Source: an uncultured Actinomycetes bacterium (GTDB lineage: Bacteria; Actinomycetota; Actinomycetes; Nanopelagicales; Nanopelagicaceae). Taken from it: 35,069 nt of DNA. The DNA lies in assembly GCA_903825945.1 (NCBI GenBank), contig CAIKCJ010000018.1, positions 64,737 to 99,805 on the forward strand, in the 5' to 3' direction. The notes under the pieces were generated by a model, which was not told where the DNA came from, made no database searches, and was given only the letters and a program-made list of their open reading frames with translations. Both the position numbers and the translations under genes were made by a program. Shown piece by piece: positions 26,366-32,789 of this stretch (position 1 is its first letter; every line of letters begins with the position of its first letter).

Positions 26366-26791
26366 ATGAGTGATAAAGACGATCGCAAAGAGCTTATCCG
26401 CCTTCAAGAAGCGACTAACACCTCAGTCATCGCATTCGTGCTGAGTATTTTCATGCCTCTCGTTGGTTTGGTTTTGGGTATTAAAGCTCATCGCGAAATT
26501 AGAGATTCGAAGCACACACTGACGGGCCGCGCATTTGCAGTGGCTGCAATGTGGATCGGCGGAATTGGAACTGCGCTGTGGGCTGGATTGATTGCACTCA
26601 TTCTTATTTGCTCAGCCGGAAACGGTCATCACGGTTTCGGACATAACCACGGAATGTTTGGTCGCGGTAATGGCCAAAACATGACACGCAATTTCAATGG
26701 ATTCGGTTCCTCAAACTTTGGCAACCCAGCTAATCCCTCTGGTCCAGGTAATCCATCAGGTAGTCAAGGATTCGGTGGCGCCAACAAGTAA
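26366..26791 (+). CDS. DUF4190-like membrane protein with Gly/Asn-rich tail
   Basis: The ATG at 26366 is chosen because AAAGGAG (26352-26358) lies 7 bases before it; longer readings from 26315 or 26345 lack this. The 141-residue product has a charged N-terminus, two hydrophobic segments (about residues 20-40 and 58-83) with 'LGIKAHREIRDSKHTLTGRAFAVA' (in parts) between them, which is the DUF4190 pattern, and a tail of about 55 residues made almost only of G, N, F, S, P and H ('GHHGFGHNHGMFGRGNGQN' is its start). The tail should be disordered and could bind metal through its histidines, but no function is known. Confidence 0.75.
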   Translation: MSDKDDRKELIRLQEATNTSVIAFVLSIFMPLVGLVLGIKAHREIRDSKHTLTGRAFAVAAMWIGGIGTALWAGLIALILICSAGNGHHGFGHNHGMFGRGNGQNMTRNFNGFGSSNFGNPANPSGPGNPSGSQGFGGANK

Positions 26792-26810
26792 TAGTTTTGT
26801 TCATGTTTAA

Positions 26811-26834
26811 GACACCTTCACGCTAACAGGTGTC
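26811..26834 (+). promoter_or_regulatory. Inverted repeat upstream of the flavin oxidase gene
   Basis: GACACCT-N10-AGGTGTC, a perfect 7-bp inverted repeat 22 bases before the oxidase ATG. It may be a regulator site or the first of two successive hairpins in the leader. Its left arm could also pair, with a one-base bulge, with AGGTGGTC at 26842-26849, giving an alternative structure to the next hairpin. Confidence 0.45.
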
Positions 26835-26840
26835 AATGAA

Positions 26841-26872
26841 GAGGTGGTCTAATAAATGATTATGACCACCTC
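26841..26872 (+). promoter_or_regulatory. Hairpin enclosing the ribosome binding site and start codon of the oxidase gene
   Basis: GAGGTGGTC (26841-26849) and GACCACCTC (26864-26872) are perfect 9-bp inverse complements. The inner TAAT/ATTA pairs add four more base pairs after a one-base bulge. The left arm holds the only Shine-Dalgarno (GAGG), the loop holds the ATG at 26856, and the right arm begins at the second in-frame ATG (26862). Folded mRNA would hide the initiation site. As DNA it could instead be a long-spaced operator; TGGTC/GACCA halves recall GntR-family sites, but the 14-base spacer is too long for those. Confidence 0.55.
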
Positions 26873-27998
26873 CTCACGTAAAACAGTTGTTGTCGTTGGC
26901 GGAGGTATCGTTGGAACGATGCATGCTCTGCTCGCCATCAAAGCCGGATATTCAGTCACGCACATTGAGCGTGATAGCCTGCCTCAATCTTCCTCTGTAC
27001 GAAATTTTGGACTCATTTGGGTCAGTGGCCGTGAGGCAGGAGCCGAACTAGAAGTTGCACTTCGCGCCCGGGAACTGTGGGGCGAAATTGGTAGCGAAGC
27101 CAAGATCGGCTTCCGAGCCCAACACTCCCTCACAATTGCTGTAAATGAAGATGAATTTGCAGTGATGCACGAAGCGGCGAATATGACAGACGCATCAGCA
27201 CGTGGATTTGAACTACTAACCCGCGAAGAAATTATCGCTCGCGATCCCGCGCTTCAAGGGTCCTTTGTTGGCGGATTGCTCTGCACCCAAGATGCCGCTG
27301 TAGAACCACCGCTTTTACTCGGTGGATTGAGGGAATTTCTGTCGCAAAGCCCCGATTATCAATGGCTCCCTAACTTTGAAGTTGTTGATTTTTACCATGA
27401 CGAAACCGGTAATCACGTCACTGACATTCAAGGGAATAAGATTTCCGCGCAACTTATGGCTATCTGTCCTGGTGCTGCACACAAGGGCTTCCTCAGTGAG
27501 TTCTTCGAGGGCGCCGCGCTACGTAAAGTACATCTGCAAATGGGGGCGACGGCTCCATTTGCGCATCCGCTTAAGTACTCAATCGCTGATGCAGACTCTA
27601 TGCGCTATTACCCTGCGTTCAAAGATCTCTCTCTGCACAAGTTAGGTGAGCAATCTGAGATAGCTGTTAGAAATAAAATGCAATTACTTATGGTTCAACG
27701 ACTCGATGGCTCATTCACTATTGGTGATACCCACGATTATGTAGAACCGTTTAATTATGAGATTCAGGAAGAACCATACGTGCATCTTAAGAAGGTAATG
27801 GATTCAATCCTCGGAACTCCTAGCCCAGCAATTGTTCGGCGCTGGGATGGGGTTTACTCGCAAAGCACAAATAGTGATATCTACTTCCGAAGAGAGATTG
27901 CACCAGGTGCAGTTGTCGTGACTGGAGGTGGTGGGCGCGGCAATACCATCTCACCTGCAATGGCTGAAAAAACAATATTGGATTGGGCAAAACTATGA
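26856..27998 (+). CDS. FAD-dependent oxidoreductase of the phosphonate-associated type (TIGR03364-like)
   Basis: A 380-residue DAO-fold flavoenzyme. The dinucleotide-binding loop is 'VVVVGGGIVGTMHALLA' (residues about 11-27) followed by 'VTHIERD'; 'SSVRNFGLIWVSGRE' near residue 46 and the C-terminal 'VVVTGGGGRGNTISPAMAEK' complete the FAD site. This pattern matches the family that occurs beside phosphonatase-like hydrolases and is thought to oxidatively deaminate an aminophosphonate to the 2-oxo compound; relatives have been associated with AEP derivatives that are hydroxylated or N-methylated. The exact substrate cannot be read from sequence. The stop overlaps the hydrolase ATG (ATGA). No signal peptide, so cytoplasmic. 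A structured leader covers the start; ATG 26862 is an alternative start two codons in. Confidence 0.8.
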   Translation: MIMTTSSRKTVVVVGGGIVGTMHALLAIKAGYSVTHIERDSLPQSSSVRNFGLIWVSGREAGAELEVALRARELWGEIGSEAKIGFRAQHSLTIAVNEDEFAVMHEAANMTDASARGFELLTREEIIARDPALQGSFVGGLLCTQDAAVEPPLLLGGLREFLSQSPDYQWLPNFEVVDFYHDETGNHVTDIQGNKISAQLMAICPGAAHKGFLSEFFEGAALRKVHLQMGATAPFAHPLKYSIADADSMRYYPAFKDLSLHKLGEQSEIAVRNKMQLLMVQRLDGSFTIGDTHDYVEPFNYEIQEEPYVHLKKVMDSILGTPSPAIVRRWDGVYSQSTNSDIYFRREIAPGAVVVTGGGGRGNTISPAMAEKTILDWAKL

Positions 27999-28675
27999 GC
28001 GATATTAAATTAGTAGTTCTTGATGTTGCAGGAACTACCGCCAAAGACGATGGTCTGGTTGTAAAAGCCTTTATCAACGCAATTGAGCCGCTCAATCCCA
28101 GCGCAACCGAACTTGCTTCGATGATTGACTACGTGAATGTGACCATGGGTCAACGCAAAATCGATGTTTTTATGCACCTATGCAATCAAGATTTTGCGCA
28201 GGCCAACGCTGCACACGACCGTTTTGTCGAGAGCTATAGAAATCTCGTGGCAGAAGGATTGCTCGAAGAATTCGAAGGAGTCTCGGACTTCTTTAGAGAA
28301 TTGAGTGACCGAGGTGTTGGAGTTGCTCTAACAACCGGCTTTCCACGCTCAATTTTGGACTTTATTATCGAAAGCCTGGGGTGGCAGCAACTTGTGGATG
28401 TCTCGGTAGCAGCTTCAGAGGTTGTACAAGGTAGGCCTGCGCCAGACATGATTGAGCGCGCCATCGAGCTCTACAACGCTGACCGAGGAACAGACCTTGG
28501 GGCAAGCCAGATTGCGATTGCGGGTGACACCCAATCCGATATTCAGGCCGGCTTAAGCGCGCACGCAACAATTGTTGCCGGAGTAACAAGTGGCGCAAGC
28601 AGCAAGGAAGAGTTGGTTGCAGCAGGAGCTACTCATACTTTGGATTCCGTCGTCGAGCTTTTGGATCTCATTTAA
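27995..28675 (+). CDS. Phosphonatase-like HAD hydrolase (PhnX-related, TIGR03351-like)
   Basis: The ATG at 27995 overlaps the oxidase stop and gives 226 residues; a TTG four codons earlier is less likely. Motif I is 'VLDVAGTT' with Asp10 and the phosphonatase-specific Ala12 in place of the usual second Asp. The cap carries 'VNVTMGQRKIDVFMHL' with Lys55, aligned by its MG..KID context with the Schiff-base lysine of PhnX. Arg147 ('QGRPAPDM') replaces the normal HAD lysine, and Asp178/Asp182 ('AGDTQSDIQAG') bind Mg. These features predict C-P hydrolysis of a 2-oxoethylphosphonate such as phosphonoacetaldehyde or its 1-hydroxy form, releasing phosphate and an aldehyde. The amine-removing partner is presumably the coupled flavin oxidase rather than a PhnW transaminase. 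Confidence 0.86.
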   Translation: MSDIKLVVLDVAGTTAKDDGLVVKAFINAIEPLNPSATELASMIDYVNVTMGQRKIDVFMHLCNQDFAQANAAHDRFVESYRNLVAEGLLEEFEGVSDFFRELSDRGVGVALTTGFPRSILDFIIESLGWQQLVDVSVAASEVVQGRPAPDMIERAIELYNADRGTDLGASQIAIAGDTQSDIQAGLSAHATIVAGVTSGASSKEELVAAGATHTLDSVVELLDLI

Positions 28676-28693
28676 TCATCTCACTCGCTAAGA

Positions 28694-28715
28694 GTTAACC
28701 TGAAGGTCACTTTAT
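28694..28715 (+). promoter_or_regulatory. Possible PHO box before the ABC transporter operon
   Basis: Two direct repeats with an 11-base period, GTTAACC-TGAA and GGTCACT-TTAT, resemble the actinobacterial PhoP box (GTTCACC repeated every 11 bases) at 6/7 and 5/7 positions. It lies 72 bases before the binding-protein ATG. TATAGA at 28713-28718 could be a -10 overlapping the second repeat. The second repeat is also the left arm of an imperfect inverted repeat (28705-28711 with 28727-28733). Suggestive only. Confidence 0.4.
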
Positions 28716-28786
28716 AGACGTCCAATAGTGATCAATTATTTAGGTGCAAACGATTTGCTTCTCCCACAATCCTTGAAGGGGGACTA

Positions 28787-30028
28787 ATGCGCAAGCACTT
28801 CATACTTGGAACTGTTGCAGCAATCGCTGTTGCAATTCTTCCTGCTGTCTCTTCAGCTCCATCATTCGCTGATGATTCAACATTTGCTACATGCACCGAC
28901 CTCGCATCTTGCGGAGGAATGACTGCTCTTATTAAGGCAGCTCAAGCAGAAGGTTCATTGAACATCACAACAGTTCTTCGTAACTGGGCAGACTACGGCG
29001 ATGCAATCGATTCATTCCAAGCTGCATTTGGCGTTCATATCAACGATGACAACCCAGATGGCGGATCTTCATACGAGATCAAGTCAATCCAGACAGCTCC
29101 TGAAGCAAGCGCTCCCGATGTAGTAGATATCGGAGCTTCTCACATTGCAGATGCAATGACAGGTAACAAGAGCGGCGGAAGCTTGTTCGCTCCATACAAG
29201 GTAGCAACTTGGAACGACATTCCAACAGCGTGGAAGGATCCAGCTGGATATTGGTTCGGTAACTATTCTGGTCAGATCGTGCTTGGCTATGATGCAAAGC
29301 TTAAAGTTCATCCAACAAAGATCTCAGATCTTCTCAACCCTGCTTATAAGAAGGTTGTAGGAATCGCTGGCGATCCAACAGGTGCACAAGAGGCTCTTAT
29401 CACTGTCATGACAGCTTCTGTAGCTAACGGTGGATCACTCGATAACGTCCAAAAGGGTGTTGATTTCTTCCACAAGCTCAAGACAATTGGCAACCTTTCA
29501 GGTGCAAATGCTGACTCAACACATATCGCGACCGGTAACCCAAAGGTCTGGTTCGACTACTCATTCAACGCACTTGGTACACAACAAGCTGGCGCTCAGA
29601 TCGGCAAGACATTTAATTACGTCAAGCCTTCTGATGCAGCAGTCATGGGTACTCCGTACATCTTCGGTGTTAGTGCAACAGCTCCACACCCAGCAGCAGC
29701 TCGCCTTTGGGTTGAGTTCTTAATGTCTGAAAACAAGGGTCACCTTGCTAAGGACCTCGCTGGTGATGAAGCAACAAACGTTGCAGCTGGAACTCTTGAT
29801 GGAGCAAAGTTGTTCGCTTCACTCATGGGTGGACAGAACATCTTCACACTTGGTGGTGCGATTCCTATCGAGCAGGCTGCAATGGCAAAGAAGAAGTTGT
29901 TGGTTCCATCACCAACATCAATCTTCCAGTCAAACCCTGCTGCTGATAAGTTGACGCTCCAGATGCCAACAGTTGCACAGCAGACAACAGCAACAGCACT
30001 TCTCAAGACAGCATGGGCGAAGATCTAA
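28787..30028 (+). CDS. ABC transporter substrate-binding protein, 2-aminoethylphosphonate/iron type
   Basis: A 413-residue exported protein: Sec signal peptide with Arg2/Lys3, hydrophobic core and SFA-D cleavage near residue 28. It has no lipobox, so it is either released or held by the Sec helix. Mature sequence begins with a Cys pair (Cys36, Cys42) that may form a disulfide. 'DVVDIGASH' near residue 110 and 'DPAGYWFGNYSGQIVLGYD' near 151-169 are typical of the type 2 periplasmic binding fold used for Fe(III), polyamines, thiamine and aminoethylphosphonate. The phosphonate assignment comes from the neighbours. A strong ribosome binding site (GAAGGGGGA) precedes the ATG. Codons are strongly biased to GCA, ACA, TCA and AAG, unlike neighbouring genes, suggesting very high expression. 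Confidence 0.82.
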   Translation: MRKHFILGTVAAIAVAILPAVSSAPSFADDSTFATCTDLASCGGMTALIKAAQAEGSLNITTVLRNWADYGDAIDSFQAAFGVHINDDNPDGGSSYEIKSIQTAPEASAPDVVDIGASHIADAMTGNKSGGSLFAPYKVATWNDIPTAWKDPAGYWFGNYSGQIVLGYDAKLKVHPTKISDLLNPAYKKVVGIAGDPTGAQEALITVMTASVANGGSLDNVQKGVDFFHKLKTIGNLSGANADSTHIATGNPKVWFDYSFNALGTQQAGAQIGKTFNYVKPSDAAVMGTPYIFGVSATAPHPAAARLWVEFLMSENKGHLAKDLAGDEATNVAAGTLDGAKLFASLMGGQNIFTLGGAIPIEQAAMAKKKLLVPSPTSIFQSNPAADKLTLQMPTVAQQTTATALLKTAWAKI

Positions 30029-30064
30029 GTAATTAGATTCGAACTCATGTCTCAAACTTCACTC

Positions 30065-30103
30065 CAGAGCACCCTCAGCCATCAAACGGCTGAGGGTGCT
30101 CTG
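30065..30103 (+). promoter_or_regulatory. Perfect 16-bp hairpin between binding-protein and permease genes
   Basis: CAGAGCACCCTCAGCC (30065-30080), a 7-base loop ATCAAAC, and GGCTGAGGGTGCTCTG (30088-30103) form a perfect, GC-rich 16-bp stem 37 bases after the binding-protein stop. No U-tract follows. Such elements after a binding-protein gene often protect the upstream mRNA or partly block readthrough, making the binding protein more abundant than the permeases. It also bears on the permease start (see that entry). Confidence 0.75.
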
Positions 30104-30118
30104 CCTGTTGCAAAGAGA

Positions 30119-30958
30119 ATGTTCCGGTTAGATAAATCATTTCTCGGAATACTCCCGTTCCTAGCACTGATCGGATATTTCTTTTTCTATCCATTAGCCG
30201 TTGTATTTAATGAATCGATTCATGATTCACATCATCATCTGACCGCCTCTGCTTACAAAGCTCTATTTGGCGGAGACTATCGGAACGCATTTATCGGCTC
30301 TTTTGAGCTAGCAGCTTATTCGATGGCCATATCAGCGATCATCGGCGCACTCATCTGCTGGGCCGTAGTAAAAACACAGGGCCACGCTCGCAAGCTCATT
30401 ATTGCTGCTGCAGGAGTTCTCACCAGCACGGGCGGAATTCCACTGGCATTTAGCTTCATTGCAGCCTTTGGACAAGAAGGACTCGTTACCAAAATCCTGC
30501 TCAACGTATTTCACTGGGATATTTATGGTGGCGCCTTCGATATTTATAATTTTTGGGGCATTCTCCTCGTTTATTGCTTCTTCCAAGCGCCTCTCATGGT
30601 GATCATTTTTATCCCTGCGGTAGAAAACTTGAAAGTAGAGTGGCAGGAAGCCAATGAAACTTTAGGCGGCTCTCGCATTGCCTATCTCCGCTTCGTCGTG
30701 ATTCCGGTGTTAGCGCCAGCGTTTATCTCGTCATGTTTGCTTCTATTCGCCAGTGGGTTCTCTGCATACGCAACCGCGGCCGCTATGTCCAACGGCACGA
30801 TCCCGCTCGTCCCACTTCTTATAGGTAATCTCGTCAATGGCGAAGTCCTTGCAGATCAAGCTAACCAGGGTGATGCCCTCGCGATGGGAATGATCCTTGT
30901 TTGCGTGCTGGTCTTTGGACTTTATGCGCTTGTCATGAGAGTTTCGAGAAAGAAATGA
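30119..30958 (+). CDS. ABC transporter permease (first subunit)
   Basis: The ATG at 30119 gives 279 residues starting 'MFRLDKSFLGILPFLALIGY', with the first helix at the usual distance. An in-frame ATG at 30047 would add 24 residues translated straight through the 16-bp hairpin and has no Shine-Dalgarno; AAAGAG just before 30119 is also poor, so the choice is not firm. About six transmembrane segments are visible, and the EAA-type coupling loop 'EANETLGGSRIAYLRFVVIP' lies near residue 180. It imports the ligand of the preceding binding protein, with the second permease and the ATPase. The stop overlaps the next ATG (ATGA). Confidence 0.82.
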   Translation: MFRLDKSFLGILPFLALIGYFFFYPLAVVFNESIHDSHHHLTASAYKALFGGDYRNAFIGSFELAAYSMAISAIIGALICWAVVKTQGHARKLIIAAAGVLTSTGGIPLAFSFIAAFGQEGLVTKILLNVFHWDIYGGAFDIYNFWGILLVYCFFQAPLMVIIFIPAVENLKVEWQEANETLGGSRIAYLRFVVIPVLAPAFISSCLLLFASGFSAYATAAAMSNGTIPLVPLLIGNLVNGEVLADQANQGDALAMGMILVCVLVFGLYALVMRVSRKK

Positions 30959-31737
30959 AACGTACTTTAGGTTGGTCAGACCGCACCATTCTGATCGCAG
31001 CAGGTTTCTTTTTTATTACACCCTTTTTGGCGGCTGGTGAGTATTCACTTCGCGGATATGGCGGAAAAGGCCATACATTTGCTAACTACACCTGGATTCT
31101 CCATCAGCTTGGCTTTGGACCGGCACTCCTAACAAGTCTGCGAATCGCGGGAGTCTCAGTCCTGCTTCTTCTATTCTTGATGATCCCAACAGTCGTCTAT
31201 GTCCAATTAGGTGGTCGGCGCTGGGCACGGCTTATTGAAATCCTCTGCTTACTTCCGATTGTGATACCAGTGGTCTCCTTAGCAATTGGAGCTCAGGTTG
31301 CAATGCCAAAGCGACTCCAATCCACATCCTATGAACTCTGCTTCTTCTACGTGATCATTTGTATGCCTTATGTCTATAGAACCCTCAACACTGGCCTTCA
31401 GGCAATTGCCTTACCCACATTGGTTGAAGCCTCGTCGAGTCTTGGAGCAACTCCCGTAAAGACGCTGGTTCTGGTGATCATTCCCGCGATTCGCTCGGCA
31501 ACGCTAGGTGCTGCATTTATCACTTTCGCAATTTCCATGGGTGAGTACGCACTAGCAGTGCTTCTCCACTTCCACACGCTGCCTACCTGGGCGACAAACG
31601 CAGCGCAAGAGAATCTCTATGGTTCTGTGGCAATCTCAATCGGCTCTCTCTTCTCTGTGTGGTTCTTGCTTGTTCTATTTAGCTATCTGCCAGCCATCAA
31701 AGGCGCACTCCAGAATAAGAAGGTGAAGGTTACTTAA
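30955..31737 (+). CDS. ABC transporter permease (second subunit)
   Basis: The ATG at 30955 overlaps the stop of the first permease gene and gives 260 residues; an upstream TTG reading into the previous gene is rejected. 'MKRTLGWSDRTILIAAGFFF' begins the first helix. About six helices are visible with the EAA-like loop 'EASSSLGATPVKTLVLVIIP' near residues 160-180. It forms the membrane channel with the first permease. The stop shares its final A with the ATPase start codon, so all transporter genes are tightly coupled. Confidence 0.86.
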   Translation: MKRTLGWSDRTILIAAGFFFITPFLAAGEYSLRGYGGKGHTFANYTWILHQLGFGPALLTSLRIAGVSVLLLLFLMIPTVVYVQLGGRRWARLIEILCLLPIVIPVVSLAIGAQVAMPKRLQSTSYELCFFYVIICMPYVYRTLNTGLQAIALPTLVEASSSLGATPVKTLVLVIIPAIRSATLGAAFITFAISMGEYALAVLLHFHTLPTWATNAAQENLYGSVAISIGSLFSVWFLLVLFSYLPAIKGALQNKKVKVT

Positions 31738-32789
31738 TGGATATTCATGGAAGCACCGTCGAATTTCATGGCGTTACTCGTAAATTTGGGAACGTGGTTG
31801 CCCTCAACGACTTTTCGCTCAAAATTAAACCTGGTGAGCTCGTCACCTTGCTCGGACCTTCTGGTTGCGGCAAGACGACCGCTTTGCGAATCTTGGCCGG
31901 CATCGATAAAGAACATTCTGGCGTTGTAGAGATTGACGGTAAGGATATGTCCAGTATCCCTGCAAATAAGAGAAACATTGGAATGGTATTTCAGGCTTAT
32001 TCACTATTCCCTAACATGACGGCGCAAGAAAATGTCGAATACGGCCTTCGTGTAAGAGGAGTGGATTCTGTTGCTCGAAGCAAGCGAGCTTCCGAACTTC
32101 TCGAACTAGTCGGACTTGCTTCTCAATCAGCTCGTCGTTCTACTCAGCTTTCTGGTGGACAACAACAGCGCGTTGCTTTAGCAAGAGCCCTTGCGATTGA
32201 GCCGAGCGTTCTCTTGCTCGATGAGCCACTTTCTGCTCTCGATGCCCAAGTGCGTTCACAACTACGCGATGAGATTCGCCGTATTCAAAAAACGATTGGG
32301 ATTACAACGCTATTTGTCACACACGACCAAGAAGAAGCTATGGCTGTATCTGACCGAGTCGGTGTTATGAATAAGGGCAATTTGGATCAGATTGATTCAC
32401 CAAGTCATCTGTATAACAAGCCAAAGACACCATTTGTGGCTGGCTTTGTGGGTCTCACAAATGTGGTCCCTGCCGTTGCGCAATCCAAGAACGAGGTCTT
32501 AGTACTTGACCAAGTACTTGATATTTCAGAGCACGCACCTAGCTTGGTAAAAGGTGAAGAAGTTAAGGCTCTGATTCGTCCCGAGGCGATCAGCATCGAG
32601 AAAGCCGCAAAGGGCGCTGTAGTTATCACCAAATCGTTCTTAGGGCCTATGACCAGAATTGGTATTGATGTTGGCCTTCATGACCTTATTTATGTTGAGC
32701 TCACTTCGAAGGAAGCAAAGAAGATTGATACTGGAGATCATGTTGAGGTTACGATCTCAAGTGACTCGGTTATGGTCACTCATGCCTAA
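31737..32789 (+). CDS. ABC transporter ATPase subunit with TOBE-type C-terminus
   Basis: A 350-residue importer ATPase of the PotA/FbpC/AEP class. Walker A 'GPSGCGKT' at 40-47, Q-loop Gln86, signature 'LSGGQQQR' at 138-145, Walker B 'LLLDEP' at 159-164, D-loop 'SALD' and switch His196. The C-terminal approximately 110 residues ('FVGLTNVVPAV...' and 'ALIRPEAISIE') are a TOBE-like domain that can sense ligand or regulate activity. It powers the two permeases encoded just upstream. The last 8 bases overlap the metallophosphoesterase start in another frame. Confidence 0.92.
   Translation: MDIHGSTVEFHGVTRKFGNVVALNDFSLKIKPGELVTLLGPSGCGKTTALRILAGIDKEHSGVVEIDGKDMSSIPANKRNIGMVFQAYSLFPNMTAQENVEYGLRVRGVDSVARSKRASELLELVGLASQSARRSTQLSGGQQQRVALARALAIEPSVLLLDEPLSALDAQVRSQLRDEIRRIQKTIGITTLFVTHDQEEAMAVSDRVGVMNKGNLDQIDSPSHLYNKPKTPFVAGFVGLTNVVPAVAQSKNEVLVLDQVLDISEHAPSLVKGEEVKALIRPEAISIEKAAKGAVVITKSFLGPMTRIGIDVGLHDLIYVELTSKEAKKIDTGDHVEVTISSDSVMVTHA

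Noticed and set aside
26845-26868. TGGTC...GACCA as a GntR/PhnF-type operator
   Set aside because: The half sites fit, but GntR/HutC sites have a spacer of a few bases rather than the 14 or so here, and no GntR gene is in the window. The RNA hairpin reading is simpler.
28705-28733. Inverted repeat GGTCACT / AGTGATC before the binding protein as a terminator of the hydrolase transcript
   Set aside because: The stem has a mismatch (G-U only in RNA), a 15-base loop and no U-tract; it overlaps the better-supported 11-base direct repeat.
30901-30954. Upstream TTG start for the second permease
   Set aside because: It reads into the first permease gene in another frame; the ATG overlapping the stop codon is the natural coupled start.
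32659-32781. Longer start for the metallophosphoesterase
   Set aside because: It would overlap the ATPase gene by 131 bases in another frame and adds a Leu/Arg-rich segment that is just the shifted ATPase sequence.
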